Notes: generated from the sequence alone by a model not told the origin. Numbered from the stretch's first letter, positions 15,923-24,828 are shown. The stretch: 49,430 nt of DNA from an uncultured Clostridia bacterium (GCA_947625245.1 CANQNO010000011.1:1-49430), one strand, 5' to 3'. Translations and numbers: made by a program.

Positions 15923-16246
15923 TCATAGAACTTTAAAGCTCTCTTCCCACTTCTCCATGGCGTCGAGTATGGGTTTTAACGACTTCCCCAGTGCGGACAG
16001 GGAATATTCCACGCGCGGCGGCACTTCCGCAAACACTTCCCTCTCCACAAGCCCGTCCTCTTCCAGTGCGCGCAAATTGTCCGTCAAAACTTTTTTGCTT
16101 ATCGACGGTATGGATTTTAAAAAATCGGTAAAACGCTGCTTTCCGTCGTATAGCAGATTGCGGATGATCAATAACTTCCACTTATTGCCTATTAAATGCA
16201 CCGTCGTTGCAACCGGGCAATCGGGCAACTCGTCTTTTGTCAACAT
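15923..16246 (-). CDS. HxlR-family winged-helix regulator
   Basis: A 107-residue HxlR/YodB-type DNA-binding protein. CPVATTVHLIGNKWKLLIIR carries the conserved N-terminal cysteine (about residue 10) often used for redox or electrophile sensing; the wing region follows (FTDFLKSIPSISKKVLTDNLRALEEDGLV...PPRVEYSLSALGKSL). It diverges from a cupin gene, and a perfect 7-5-7 palindrome (16303-16321) lies between them, a likely operator. Such pairs typically respond to quinones, aldehydes or similar stress, but the inducer is unknown. Confidence 0.9.
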   Translation of the reverse strand: MLTKDELPDCPVATTVHLIGNKWKLLIIRNLLYDGKQRFTDFLKSIPSISKKVLTDNLRALEEDGLVEREVFAEVPPRVEYSLSALGKSLKPILDAMEKWEESFKVL

Positions 16247-16302
16247 GGTTTAACCTGCCTTGCCTTTTTTTAAATTATACAACGCCTTCAGCCGCCCGTC
16301 AA

Positions 16303-16321
16303 TAGTTTAAAAAATAAACTA
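16303..16321. promoter_or_regulatory. Candidate HxlR operator palindrome
   Basis: TAGTTTA-AAAAA-TAAACTA, a perfect 7-bp inverted repeat in the 189-bp divergent region between the HxlR gene and the cupin gene, about 40 bp upstream of the cupin promoter. Confidence 0.55.
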
Positions 16322-16361
16322 AGTATCCAAATTATTATCCTGTAACAGATTTGTAACTTTT

Positions 16362-16390
16362 TTGCAATTATTTTTGGTTATAATTATACT
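16362..16390 (+). promoter_or_regulatory. Promoter of the cupin gene
   Basis: TTGCAA, 17 nt, TATACT, followed by a leader with GAGGTG before the ATG at 16436. Confidence 0.6.
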
Positions 16391-16435
16391 TAAAACAGCA
16401 ATCGGAAATTGCAAATAAATTTATAGAGGTGTATC

Positions 16436-16792
16436 ATGGCAAAAAATTTTGACAAAATCAGTTTAAAAGACGCGCCGCGCAGCGAACTGCACGACGCATT
16501 GAAACTTACGGGCGCGGAAGTGAGCATTAACGTACTGCCGCAAGGCGCAAGCGTACCCTTTGTGCACTCCCACCGCAAAAACGAGGAAATTTACGGAATC
16601 CTCGAAGGAAAGGGCTATGCGCTTATAGACGGTGAAAAAATTCAACTTGCCGCGGGCGATTGGTTGCGCATCTCCCCCGCCGGCGCGCGCAGGTTTTTTG
16701 CGGCGGACGACAGCGCCGTTAAATATGTGTGCATACAGGTCAAAGCAGGCTCCCTCGAAGGCTATACCGCGGACGACGCCGAAATAAAATAA
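16436..16792 (+). CDS. Single-domain cupin protein
   Basis: A 118-residue cupin. Motif 1 is HSHRKNEEIYGILEGKG (metal-ligand histidines and glutamate) and motif 2 is GDWLRISPAGARRFFA, in which the usual second histidine is replaced, so metal binding may be altered. GAGGTG precedes the ATG. Divergent pairing with an HxlR regulator suggests an inducible stress or detoxification role. Substrate is unknown. Confidence 0.85.
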   Translation: MAKNFDKISLKDAPRSELHDALKLTGAEVSINVLPQGASVPFVHSHRKNEEIYGILEGKGYALIDGEKIQLAAGDWLRISPAGARRFFAADDSAVKYVCIQVKAGSLEGYTADDAEIK

Positions 16793-16842
16793 GGCGCAAA
16801 GTATTAAGCTTAATTTTAAGGGGCGTAAATTAAAAAATTAAG

Positions 16843-16875
16843 GGCGGGCGCATACCTTTTGGGTATGCGCCCGCC
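16843..16875. terminator. Bidirectional terminator between cupin and yyaC
   Basis: GGCGGGCGCATACC and GGTATGCGCCCGCC form a perfect 14-bp stem with a TTTTG loop. T-rich on the plus side (CTCTTTTTTAT), it serves the cupin gene and probably the convergent yyaC. Confidence 0.8.
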
Positions 16876-16881
16876 TCTTTT

Positions 16882-17424
16882 TTATACTGCTTTTAAAGAA
16901 TTTAAAATGTAATTTGACACTCCCTCTGCAATTATGTCCGACATTTTATATATAATATTAAGGCGTGTTGACGAAAACAGCGCATAGTTGAACATGGACT
17001 TTTCGGCAACTATTCCCATAATCGAAATATCGCCCACTTTTGAAAGCTTTTTGTTGGCGCCGCTGCCTGGTTTTATGGATTTTTTTGCAACTTTTATAAG
17101 CCCGATATCCCCCGCAAGCCCCACCGCCGCGTCCACCGCAATTATGGGACTTTCGGGATGGGTTGATTTTAAAAAGTCGTTCATATACTTTACCTCGTGC
17201 GCCGTAATAGGCTTTGACAGAGTTCCGTAAACATAGCAATTCAACCCCGAAAGCTTTTCCTTTATCTTGGTACCCGTCACAGGACCCAAACTGTCGCCTA
17301 TCGACAAATCGCTCCCTATGCAAAGTATTACGGGCGTGAGGCGTGTTTCGGGTAAAATCCTCTTTAAAGAAATGCAAACGCCGTCCGCCGCCATGGAGTT
17401 GTACAGATTAAATGAAAAGTCCAT
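16882..17424 (-). CDS. yyaC: Spore protein YyaC (DUF1256)
   Basis: A 180-residue member of the spore YyaC family, related in fold to hydrogenase-maturation and germination proteases (GPR-like). Conserved blocks are VILCIGSDLSIGDSLGPVTG (about 32-51), VYGTLSKPITAHEV and PIIAVDAAVGLAGDIGLIKV with the conserved aspartates, then SIMGIVAEKS. GAGGTTT precedes the ATG. Its presence indicates a sporulating organism; the gene is commonly near parA/parB in Bacillus, as here. The origin-like region lies just upstream. Confidence 0.92.
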   Translation of the reverse strand: MDFSFNLYNSMAADGVCISLKRILPETRLTPVILCIGSDLSIGDSLGPVTGTKIKEKLSGLNCYVYGTLSKPITAHEVKYMNDFLKSTHPESPIIAVDAAVGLAGDIGLIKVAKKSIKPGSGANKKLSKVGDISIMGIVAEKSMFNYALFSSTRLNIIYKMSDIIAEGVSNYILNSLKAV

Positions 17425-17726
17425 TTTTAAACCTCGCGAAAGGTATTGACAGATTGTGAATATTTAAACATAGCCTTTTATGTAATAAGTCATTGTACCC
17501 AAAATGCAAAACTTAAGCGCGTTTGCCGTTTTGTTGCCGATTGCGTATGATTATTATGCAATTAATGTGCCTGTGCATTTTTTCGGCAAATTTTGCGCTC
17601 AAACGGTCTAAGCATTAAATTTTGGCGGTGCGCACATAAATTTATTCGGCGCAAAAGACTGCGGCGCGCGTCAGGCTTTTGTGCGCAGTGTAATGAACGC
17701 GCTTTCGTACGCGTGTTGGTAAGGCT

Positions 17727-17980
17727 TTATTCACATTTATCCAAAAATTATCAACAATGTATCCACAATTCAACAACGTAAAAATTTATAACTTAAACAG
17801 AAAGTGCGGGCGGAGGGCTGTTTTTGCTGAATTTTATCCACATAAATACACAAAATATATCGTAACGGCTTATTTGAGACGATTTTAAACGATTTTAAAG
17901 CTGTTTTATCCACAAAACCACAATAGATTTCCCGTTTTTCCACATTAATTGTGGATAAATTTGCCAAAAAATTATCCACA
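17727..17980. other. Candidate oriC: DnaA-box cluster
   Basis: Within 254 bp there are six matches to TTWTNCACA: 17727-17735 (TTATTCACA), 17834-17842, 17906-17914 and 17972-17980 (TTATCCACA), 17936-17944 (TTTTCCACA) and 17950-17958 (reverse TGTGGATAA). Three single-mismatch boxes lie at 17737-17745, 17748-17756 and 17759-17767. A very AT-rich stretch (18030-18200) that could serve as the unwinding element follows, along with a parS-like site. The whole 17425-18275 region has no gene. Confidence 0.85.
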
Positions 17981-18012
17981 AATACCGCAAAGGGCTATAA
18001 AATCGCGCTTTA

Positions 18013-18028
18013 CGTTTCACGTGGAACA
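18013..18028. promoter_or_regulatory. parS site, 15 of 16 bases
   Basis: CGTTTCACGTGGAACA differs from the Bacillus parS (TGTTTCACGTGGAACA) only at the first base. parA and parB are encoded 2.6 kb away. Confidence 0.85.
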
Positions 18029-18055
18029 AAAATAAGTTTAAAAAATTTGGGAGAA

Positions 18056-18071
18056 AGTTTCACGTTAAACA
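18056..18071. promoter_or_regulatory. Degenerate parS-like site
   Basis: AGTTTCACGTTAAACA matches the parS consensus at 14 of 16 positions, 43 bp from the better site. Confidence 0.45.
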
Positions 18072-18204
18072 TTTTTTCGTAAAAAAATTATATAGCGCAA
18101 GGCAATATTTAAGGCAAATTTGCTTTAAATGGTGCAAATTTGAACACAAAAGTGAACAAATGATAAAAAATCGGTGATAATGCAAATTTTATGCGTTCAA
18201 ACAC

Positions 18205-18233
18205 TTGAAATGCGCATTAGTTTGTGGTAAAAT
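18205..18233 (+). promoter_or_regulatory. Promoter of ftsH
   Basis: TTGAAA, 17 nt, TAAAAT, about 40 nt before the start codon. Confidence 0.65.
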
Positions 18234-18275
18234 CTGTTAAGATACATTTAACAATACATTATAAGGAGTTATGAT

Positions 18276-20453
18276 TTGAGTAAAAAAGGCAAAATTTTTA
18301 TGTGGCTCATCATAATGGCGCTAATCATTGCCGTGGTAGTGATACTGGTTTTGAACATGGTGCCGCGGGCGCAGGAAGTCAGCTATGATGAGTTTGTCGG
18401 TTACGTGACTAACGCCCGTTACTACGAATACGACGCCGACGGCAACAGGGGGGATCCTAAACTCTGGTACGGCGAACAGGGCGAGGGCATTTCACCCGAC
18501 AGCTATAAGCTGAGCGAAGACGGCAAAAAGTGGGTGAGAGCCGACGGTAAAGAAGGCGAGTTGGTTGTCATAGACAAAATTATATTTAACGCCTACGAAT
18601 ATACCGGCTACGTGCGTTCGGGCAACGATTACAGGGCGGCGTATAAATGTTACGGCATTTCGCGCTTCTCGGCGGAGAGCGACGCTACAATCAACGAGTG
18701 GATGAGCTACGGAGTTTCGGTGGAGTTTGAAAATCCCAACTCGGGGAACTGGTGGTCGACGGCGTTTACCATAGGTTCGCTCATACTGGTATGCGTAGTG
18801 TTCTTTTTGATAATCCGCTCCACGATGGGTGGCGGCGGCAAGATAATGAGCTTTGCCAAAACCAAAGCGCGCGTATCCACAAACCTGCGTGTGCGCTTTA
18901 CCGACGTTGCGGGCGCGGAGGAAGAAAAGGTGGAGCTTGCCGAAATAGTGGAGTTCTTGCGTCAGCCCAAAAAGTTTGCGGATTTGGGTGCGCGCATACC
19001 CAAAGGCGTTTTGCTTGTAGGCCCTCCCGGAACGGGTAAAACCCTGTTCGCAAAAGCCGTTGCGGGCGAGGCGGGGGTTCCGTTCTTCTCGGTTTCGGGT
19101 TCGGATTTCGTTGAAATGTACGTGGGCGTGGGCGCTTCGCGCGTACGCGACCTATTTGATATGGCTAAGAAAAACCAGCCTTGCATAATTTTTATTGACG
19201 AAATCGACGCTGTAGGGCGTCACCGCGGTGCGGGGCTCGGCGGCGGCAACGACGAGAGGGAGCAGACCTTAAACCAGATTCTGGTGCAGATGGACGGCTT
19301 TGAAAGCAACGAGGGCGTAATAGTAATGGCTGCCACCAACCGTGCCGATATTCTCGACCCCGCCCTGATGAGACCGGGCAGGTTTGACAGACAGATATAC
19401 GTAAATCTTCCCGACGTAAAGGGTAGGGAACAGATATTAAAGGTACACGCGCGCAACAAGCCTTTGGCTCCCGACGTAAATTTCAAGACAATAGCGAGGA
19501 TCACCGCGGGCTTTTCGGGTGCGGACCTTGCAAATCTTTTGAACGAAGCGGCAATTCTTGCCGCGAGGGCGGGCAAAAAGTTTATAGGCAACGGCGAACT
19601 GTACGAAGGCGTGAACAAGGTAATTATGGGTCCGCAGAAGAAGAGCCGCGTGGTTACGGAGAGCGACAAGAGGATAACAGCCTACCACGAAGCCGGGCAT
19701 GCCATAATCGCAAAGCTTTGCCCCGAGTGCGACCCCGTGCAGGAAGTTTCAATTATTCCTCGCGGCAATGCGGCGGGCTATACCATGACACGGCCCGACA
19801 ACGACGATTCGCACATGACCAAAAACAAGATTTTGGATTTTGTTTGTATGGCGCTGGGCGGCAGGGTTGCCGAAGAGCTGGTTATCAAGGACATAACTAC
19901 GGGCGCGTCCAACGATCTGGAGCGCGTGACCGAAATGGTTAAGCGCATGGTGACCGAATGGGGCATGAGCGAGAAGTTGGGGCTTGTGACCTACGGTTCG
20001 AATTCCCAAACGGTATTCCTCGGCAAAGACATGGAAACGCATAACGCGTATTCCGAAGAGACCGCAAAGGCGATCGACGAGGAAATGCACTCCATTATAG
20101 AGAGCGCGCACTCCCGCGCGACCAAACTTTTAACCGAAAACAGAAGCGTTTTGGACAATATGGCAAGGGTTCTTATAGAACGCGAGACCATTTATACCGA
20201 GGAAGTGGATCTCTTGATGGACGGCAAAACCTATTCTGAAGTGATCTCCTATATGGACGAACAGGACAGCAAACACCGCGAAAACCCGTTTGTAAAATAC
20301 CAGCCCGAAAGCCACTCCCCCAATGACGGTTCTTTTAAAGCCACGCCCGAAGGCGGCAATGCAGCCGGCGGCGAAGCCAATGAAAAGAGCGAGCCTTCCA
20401 AAGAGGAGGAGCGGCAAAATTCCGAAAACGGTTCCGGCGAAGATAAAAGTTAA
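18276..20453 (+). CDS. ftsH: ATP-dependent zinc metalloprotease FtsH
   Basis: A membrane-anchored hexameric AAA+ protease that degrades damaged membrane proteins and selected regulators. The 725 residues contain a first membrane helix (about 9-30), an extracytoplasmic segment (about 31-160), a second helix (about 165-185), Walker A GPPGTGKT near 248, Walker [10 protein letters not shown] near 305, the arginine-finger region RPGRFDR, and the zinc site HEAGH near 470. A hydrophilic, acidic C-terminal tail of about 60 residues is species-specific. The start is TTG, supported by AAGGAG 7 nt upstream; an ATG 5 nt earlier encodes only two residues before TGA. Confidence 0.97.
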   Translation: MSKKGKIFMWLIIMALIIAVVVILVLNMVPRAQEVSYDEFVGYVTNARYYEYDADGNRGDPKLWYGEQGEGISPDSYKLSEDGKKWVRADGKEGELVVIDKIIFNAYEYTGYVRSGNDYRAAYKCYGISRFSAESDATINEWMSYGVSVEFENPNSGNWWSTAFTIGSLILVCVVFFLIIRSTMGGGGKIMSFAKTKARVSTNLRVRFTDVAGAEEEKVELAEIVEFLRQPKKFADLGARIPKGVLLVGPPGTGKTLFAKAVAGEAGVPFFSVSGSDFVEMYVGVGASRVRDLFDMAKKNQPCIIFIDEIDAVGRHRGAGLGGGNDEREQTLNQILVQMDGFESNEGVIVMAATNRADILDPALMRPGRFDRQIYVNLPDVKGREQILKVHARNKPLAPDVNFKTIARITAGFSGADLANLLNEAAILAARAGKKFIGNGELYEGVNKVIMGPQKKSRVVTESDKRITAYHEAGHAIIAKLCPECDPVQEVSIIPRGNAAGYTMTRPDNDDSHMTKNKILDFVCMALGGRVAEELVIKDITTGASNDLERVTEMVKRMVTEWGMSEKLGLVTYGSNSQTVFLGKDMETHNAYSEETAKAIDEEMHSIIESAHSRATKLLTENRSVLDNMARVLIERETIYTEEVDLLMDGKTYSEVISYMDEQDSKHRENPFVKYQPESHSPNDGSFKATPEGGNAAGGEANEKSEPSKEEERQNSENGSGEDKS

Positions 20454-20616
20454 AGTAAAGTTTTATAGGCACTAAAATTTTGCGTATTTAACGCCGCAAA
20501 TTTATGCAGGTGCGTTAAATGTGTGTAAGCGTTGACGTTGCGGGCGTACTTCTGTGCGCAGAGGCGCCCGTAGCGTTGCACGTTAAAATAAAATCGGTCC
20601 AGAGGCATACAAAATA

Positions 20617-20632
20617 TGTTTCCCGTGAAACT
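20617..20632. promoter_or_regulatory. Degenerate parS-like site upstream of parA
   Basis: TGTTTCCCGTGAAACT matches the parS consensus at 14 of 16 positions and ends 13 nt before the parA ATG, so ParB binding here could also control parAB. Confidence 0.5.
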
Positions 20633-20645
20633 TAAAGGATAAATT

Positions 20646-21410
20646 ATGGGTAAAATAATTGCTTTTACTAACAAAAAGGGCGGCGTAGGCAAAACGACGA
20701 CCGCCGTGAACATGGCGGCTTACTGTGCGGATTTGGGCAAAAAAGTGCTGCTTGTAGATATTGACTCGCAGGGGAACGCCACAACCGGGCTGGGATTTTC
20801 CAAATCCGCGCTTAAAAAGTCGGTGTACAACGTTCTCGTAGAGGACGAAACGGTAGCCCAAAACACCATGCCCACGCAAATCGCGCTTTTGGACATACTG
20901 CCCGCAAACGTCGATTTGACGGGGGCGGAAGTGGATCTTGTGTACAAGCACAACCGCGAGCGGATTTTAAAGGACGCGTTAAGCAAGGTTCGCGACAAGT
21001 ACGACTACATATTTATCGATTGCCCGCCTTCTTTGGGGCTGCTTACCATCAATGCGTGGGTCGCGTCGGATTCGATAATAATCCCCCTGCAATCGGAATA
21101 TTACGCTTTGGAAGGGGTTAGCCAGCTTATGAATACCATTGCAATGGTAAAACAGCATCTCAATCCCAACCTGCAGATAGAGGGGGTTGTTATAACCATG
21201 TACGACGGCAGGGCGATAATTTCCAAACAGATAACTGCAGAAATTAAAAAGTTTTTCAAGTCCAAGTTGTACGAAATAATAATTCCGCGCAACATCCGCC
21301 TTGCCGAAGCTCCGTCGCACGGGTTGCCAGTAATGCTTTACGACCCCAAATGCGTAGGTGCGCGCGCGTACAGGGCGCTCACGGAAGAATTTTTATCCAA
21401 ACAGAGATAA
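20646..21410 (+). CDS. parA: Chromosome-partitioning ATPase ParA/Soj
   Basis: A deviant-Walker ATPase that, with ParB-parS, moves and separates replicated origins and, in Bacillus (Soj), also regulates DnaA. The 254 residues contain the deviant Walker A KGGVGKTT (11-18), Walker A' VDIDSQGNAT, Walker B YIFIDCPPSLG, and the DNA-binding arginine region near the C-terminus. AAGGATAAATT precedes the ATG. parB follows 26 nt downstream, forming the usual operon near the origin. Confidence 0.96.
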   Translation: MGKIIAFTNKKGGVGKTTTAVNMAAYCADLGKKVLLVDIDSQGNATTGLGFSKSALKKSVYNVLVEDETVAQNTMPTQIALLDILPANVDLTGAEVDLVYKHNRERILKDALSKVRDKYDYIFIDCPPSLGLLTINAWVASDSIIIPLQSEYYALEGVSQLMNTIAMVKQHLNPNLQIEGVVITMYDGRAIISKQITAEIKKFFKSKLYEIIIPRNIRLAEAPSHGLPVMLYDPKCVGARAYRALTEEFLSKQR

Positions 21411-21436
21411 CAAAATAAATATACGAGGTGTAAAAG

Positions 21437-22351
21437 ATGGCAAAAGGTTTAGGCAAAGGCTTTGACGCATTGCTGGAAGATACCGGCGCGGCGTACGAAG
21501 AGATGTACAAAACGCACAGGAGCGCGTTCAGATATACCGAAGAAGAGAGAAAAAACGCCGAAGATCTGGACATAGAAAAAATTGTTCCCAATCCCAACCA
21601 GCCCAGAAAGAATTTTGACGAGCAGGCATTGGGCGAACTTGCCGATTCCATAAAAAAACACGGCGTGATTATGCCCATAGTCGTAAACGACAACGGCGAC
21701 GGAACGTATATGGTAATAGCGGGGGAGAGACGTTTCCGCGCGAGCAAGCTTGCGGGTAAACGCACCATACCCGTAGTTATAAGGCAATACTCCGACAGGG
21801 AAATCAAGGAAATTTCCCTTATAGAGAACCTGCAACGCGAGGATCTGAACCCCATAGAGGCGGCGACGGCAATGAAGCAGCTGATGACCGACTACAAGCT
21901 GACGCAGGACGAGCTGGCAGAACGCATAGGCAAGTCGCGCCCCGCCGTGGCTAACACGCTAAGGCTTTTAAACCTCTGCCCCGACGTAATGGGGATGGTG
22001 TCCGAGGGCAAGCTTTCGGCTGGACATGCCAGAACGCTTGTGCCTCTTCCCGCTGCAGACCAGTACCAGTTTGCGCAGGAAGCGGTAAAAAACCAGTGCT
22101 CCGTGCGCGAACTCGAAAAGAAGGTGCGCGCCTATAATATCCCGCCCGAAATTCTTGAAGAGCGCAAAAAGAAAAAGCGCGCGCTCGCGTCGATAGAGCT
22201 CAAACAGCTTATCGACAGGATGCGCTTTACTTTCCGTACCAAAGTCAGCCTTATCGGCAACGACAAAAAGGGGAGAATTTATATAGACTATTATTCCCCC
22301 GACGATCTGGAAAGGATATACGAGATCCTCGACATTATCGACAAGCAGTGA
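21437..22351 (+). CDS. parB: Chromosome-partitioning protein ParB/Spo0J
   Basis: A parS-binding CTPase clamp of 304 residues that spreads along DNA and loads condensin. The N-terminal MAKGLGKGFDALL segment (ParA-stimulating), IVPNPNQPRKNFDEQALGELADSI, the CTP-binding AGERRFRASKLAG near 95, ENLQREDLNPIEAA, and a helix-turn-helix (TQDELAERIGKSRPAVANTLRLLNL) are all present, followed by a C-terminal dimerisation region. GAGGTG precedes the ATG. Candidate parS sites lie at 18013, 18056 and 20617. Confidence 0.96.
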   Translation: MAKGLGKGFDALLEDTGAAYEEMYKTHRSAFRYTEEERKNAEDLDIEKIVPNPNQPRKNFDEQALGELADSIKKHGVIMPIVVNDNGDGTYMVIAGERRFRASKLAGKRTIPVVIRQYSDREIKEISLIENLQREDLNPIEAATAMKQLMTDYKLTQDELAERIGKSRPAVANTLRLLNLCPDVMGMVSEGKLSAGHARTLVPLPAADQYQFAQEAVKNQCSVRELEKKVRAYNIPPEILEERKKKKRALASIELKQLIDRMRFTFRTKVSLIGNDKKGRIYIDYYSPDDLERIYEILDIIDKQ

Positions 22352-22392
22352 CGCGGGATATTTTGAGTTTTAAATAAAAATAAGTCTGTCTT

Positions 22393-22425
22393 ACGGGCGG
22401 CGCGGAAAAAATCCGCGCCGCCCGT
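22393..22425 (+). terminator. Terminator after parB
   Basis: ACGGGCGGCGCGGA and TCCGCGCCGCCCGT form a 14-bp stem with an A-rich loop, followed by ATTTTTT. Confidence 0.88.
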
Positions 22426-22497
22426 ATTTTTTATGCGCCATGCAAAATTTTATTTAATATTTTTATGCGCCAACTTCCGCAAAGCTTGCCGAGGATT

Positions 22498-23166
22498 TCA
22501 GTAATCGGATTTGACGTCTGCGGATATCCCGCGGGTGCGCGTGGTGACAATATGGTATTTGTTTTGCGGGCATATTTCAAACAGGGTTATATCCTGCACC
22601 GAGGTCGCTATTGCGCCCGAAACGTCGGCAAAGCAAGCCGTCCGCCCGGCGCACATCACAACGGGCACCCCGTATAAATAGGAATAGGCGCGTATCAAAA
22701 GAGGGGGAATACCGTCTTTTATCTCTTCCATAATAACTATCACTGCGTTGCAGCCGCATAGGGACAGGGCTTTAAAAGTGTCGGGGAACAGCAAGTCGTT
22801 TTCGATGCACAGCCCTATCTTGCAGCCGCCCACGCGGTAAAATCCCAATCCCACGCCGCTTTTAAACTGTTCGCCGTCCAAAACGTGGTTCATGTCCGAT
22901 ATGCCCATAAGCTTTCCGCGGTCGGCTACGGCAACCGATTTGCGCACAAGCCCACGGCTCACGGTATTGCAACCGCACACTATCCCGCAGCCGAGTTTTT
23001 GCGAAATGCGCGCCGCTTCTTCAAACTTGTCGCTTTCGCCTTTCAGCTCTTTTTCAAAATCCACTTCCCCCAGCCCGTTGAAGCCGAACACGGCTATGTC
23101 GCATTCGGGCAGCTCCACTTTGCCGGGCGCGCCCTTGTTGACAACGCAAAATACCATATTGTACAT
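22498..23166 (-). CDS. Carbon-nitrogen hydrolase (nitrilase) superfamily protein, possibly degenerate
   Basis: About 220 residues with the nitrilase fold pattern: an early acidic segment (NGLGEVDFEKELKGE), CGIVCGCNTVSRGLV, then KIGLCIENDLLFPDTFKALSLCGCNAVIV, which aligns with the catalytic-cysteine block, and YSYLYGVPVVMCAGR. The block normally carrying the catalytic lysine (Gk...yrKxHL) reads GKLMGISDMNHVLD with no lysine in the expected place, so activity is doubtful. The start is uncertain: ATG 23166 or ATG 23157. The latter lies 7 nt after a TAAAAT box. It converges with parB. Confidence 0.7.
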   Translation of the reverse strand: MYNMVFCVVNKGAPGKVELPECDIAVFGFNGLGEVDFEKELKGESDKFEEAARISQKLGCGIVCGCNTVSRGLVRKSVAVADRGKLMGISDMNHVLDGEQFKSGVGLGFYRVGGCKIGLCIENDLLFPDTFKALSLCGCNAVIVIMEEIKDGIPPLLIRAYSYLYGVPVVMCAGRTACFADVSGAIATSVQDITLFEICPQNKYHIVTTRTRGISADVKSDY

Positions 23167-23252
23167 TTTATTTCGGCGGCGCAAAATATGTTAAAAAAAT
23201 TTGTCTTATGCGCGGCGGACGGGGCATACAATATTCCTGTACGAGGTGTTTT

Positions 23253-24707
23253 GTGAAAAAATTTGCAGTTTTGATTATTATTTTTGCGCTCTGTATTTCG
23301 GCAACGGCATTTACCGCCTGCAAGCCCAAAAACAGCGAGCCGCTTACATCCTATAACCTTACCGCCGTTTACGACGAAGAGACGCGCACCCTTACGGGCA
23401 CCGCCGACGTGGATTTTTACAATGCCGCGGATAACGAAATATGCGACCTCAAATTCAATCTTTACGGCAACGCGTTCAGGGAAAATTCCGCGTTCCCGCC
23501 CGTTTCGGGCACGTACGAAAACCGCGCCTATTACGACGGCAAGAATTACGGCGCAATGGAAATTTCGGGCGTGGAGGGGTGCGCCGGCTGGAACGTGACG
23601 GGCGAAGACGAAAACGTGCTTTGCGTAAATCTTCCCCAACCCGTATATCCCGGGCAGCGCGCTCAGGTTACGGTAAGCTATACCCTGCGCCTTGCAAAAA
23701 TCAACCACCGCACGGGCGTTACCGAAAACTGCGTAAATTTGGGCAATTTTTATCCCGTGCTCTGCGCATACAGCCCCGAAGGGTTTGTGGAGTGCCCCTA
23801 CTATTCCTGCGGCGACCCGTTTTTGTCGGAAACCGCCGACTACACGGTGGACCTCGACGTGCCCGAAGGCTACACGGCGGCGGCAAGCGGGCTTAAAATT
23901 TCGGAAAGCTCGGTGGATGGACGGCTCAAAACGCGATACAGGTTGCAAAAAGCGCGCGATTTCGCCATAGTTCTTTCAAAAAATTTCAAAACGCTCAAAA
24001 GGGAAGTTAACGGCGCGGAAGTGTGCTATTACTACACTTCGGACGCCGCCGCGGAAGCCTCTCTCGACGCCGCCTGCAAGAGCTTTGCCTATTTTTGCGA
24101 CACGTTCGGCGGATACGCCTATCCCACGCTTTCGGTGGTGCAGACGGGCTTTTGCTACGGCGGTATGGAATACCCCGCGCTCACTATGATATCGGAAGGG
24201 CTTTCCGCGGACGACAATATCTATACGATAGTGCACGAAAACGCCCATCAGTGGTGGTACGCCATGGTGGGGAGCAACCAGCTCACCTGCGCCTGGCAGG
24301 ACGAAGGGCTTGCGGAATATTCTTCGCTGATGTTCTTTGAAAGCGAGCCGGGCTACGGCTATACCCGCGCGGGGCTTGTGGGCGAAGCCACCCGTTCTTA
24401 CAGGGCTTACTTTTCGGTGTTCAACCAGCTTAACGGCAACGCCGACACCACGATGACCCGAAACCTTTCCTCATTTTCAAGCGATTTCGAGTATACCAAC
24501 ATCACCTATAACAAGGGGCTTTTGCTGTTCGATTATCTGCGCAACGCGCTCGGCGACAAAAAATTCAAAGACTGCCTTAAACAGTATTGCGGGCAATTCA
24601 CGGGCAAAATAGCCACCGAAGAGGACATGGTCGCGCTGTTTTGCGAGAGTTTCAAAGACGCCGAAGGCATATTTTCGGCTTTCACGGAGGGAAAAATTCT
24701 TATCTAA
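23253..24707 (+). CDS. Secreted M1-family metallopeptidase, probable lipoprotein
   Basis: A gluzincin aminopeptidase-like protein of 484 residues, presumably trimming extracellular peptides. It starts at GTG (GAGGTG 5 nt upstream). The signal peptide KKFAVLIIIFALCISATAFTAC ends at a likely lipid-modified cysteine. An N-terminal beta-sheet domain (about 35-235) precedes the catalytic domain with GGMEYP near 303, the zinc motif HENAH (328-332) and the third ligand Glu351 in WQDEGLAEY, an exact HExxH-X18-E spacing. It lacks the long C-terminal helical domain of classic APN. An upstream in-frame ATG would not leave a signal peptide at the N-terminus. Confidence 0.92.
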   Translation: MKKFAVLIIIFALCISATAFTACKPKNSEPLTSYNLTAVYDEETRTLTGTADVDFYNAADNEICDLKFNLYGNAFRENSAFPPVSGTYENRAYYDGKNYGAMEISGVEGCAGWNVTGEDENVLCVNLPQPVYPGQRAQVTVSYTLRLAKINHRTGVTENCVNLGNFYPVLCAYSPEGFVECPYYSCGDPFLSETADYTVDLDVPEGYTAAASGLKISESSVDGRLKTRYRLQKARDFAIVLSKNFKTLKREVNGAEVCYYYTSDAAAEASLDAACKSFAYFCDTFGGYAYPTLSVVQTGFCYGGMEYPALTMISEGLSADDNIYTIVHENAHQWWYAMVGSNQLTCAWQDEGLAEYSSLMFFESEPGYGYTRAGLVGEATRSYRAYFSVFNQLNGNADTTMTRNLSSFSSDFEYTNITYNKGLLLFDYLRNALGDKKFKDCLKQYCGQFTGKIATEEDMVALFCESFKDAEGIFSAFTEGKILI

Positions 24708-24724
24708 ATAGTTTGTCAAAAAAC

Positions 24725-24753
24725 TTGCAATCCCGAATATTATAAGGTATAAT
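24725..24753 (+). promoter_or_regulatory. Promoter of the corA leader
   Basis: TTGCAA, 17 nt, TATAAT, with a predicted transcript start near 24760. The corA start codon lies about 170 nt further on, leaving room for the attenuator. Confidence 0.8.
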
Positions 24754-24783
24754 TGTATCGCATTTAATTTTTCGGAAATAATT

Positions 24784-24828
24784 ATGGAAGACCCAAATCA
24801 CAGTAAAACTGAAAATTCTGAAGATTAA
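24784..24828 (+). CDS. 14-residue acidic/proline leader peptide upstream of corA
   Basis: MEDPNHSKTENSED, then TAA. A weak GGAA site lies 6-7 nt before the ATG. The first codons encode E-D-P and the C-terminus is acidic (E-N-S-E-D); acidic plus proline nascent chains destabilise ribosomes when Mg2+ is low, as in the MgtL leader of enteric mgtA. There is no run of a single amino acid, so ordinary amino-acid attenuation is not favoured. The GAT and TAA codons (24823-24828) form part of the 5' arm of the antiterminator described below. Expression is inferred from its placement, not observed. Confidence 0.65.
   Translation: MEDPNHSKTENSED

Noticed and set aside
17593-17979. Short open frames within the candidate oriC
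   Set aside because: They overlap the DnaA boxes, lack start signals, and their coding potential is negligible.
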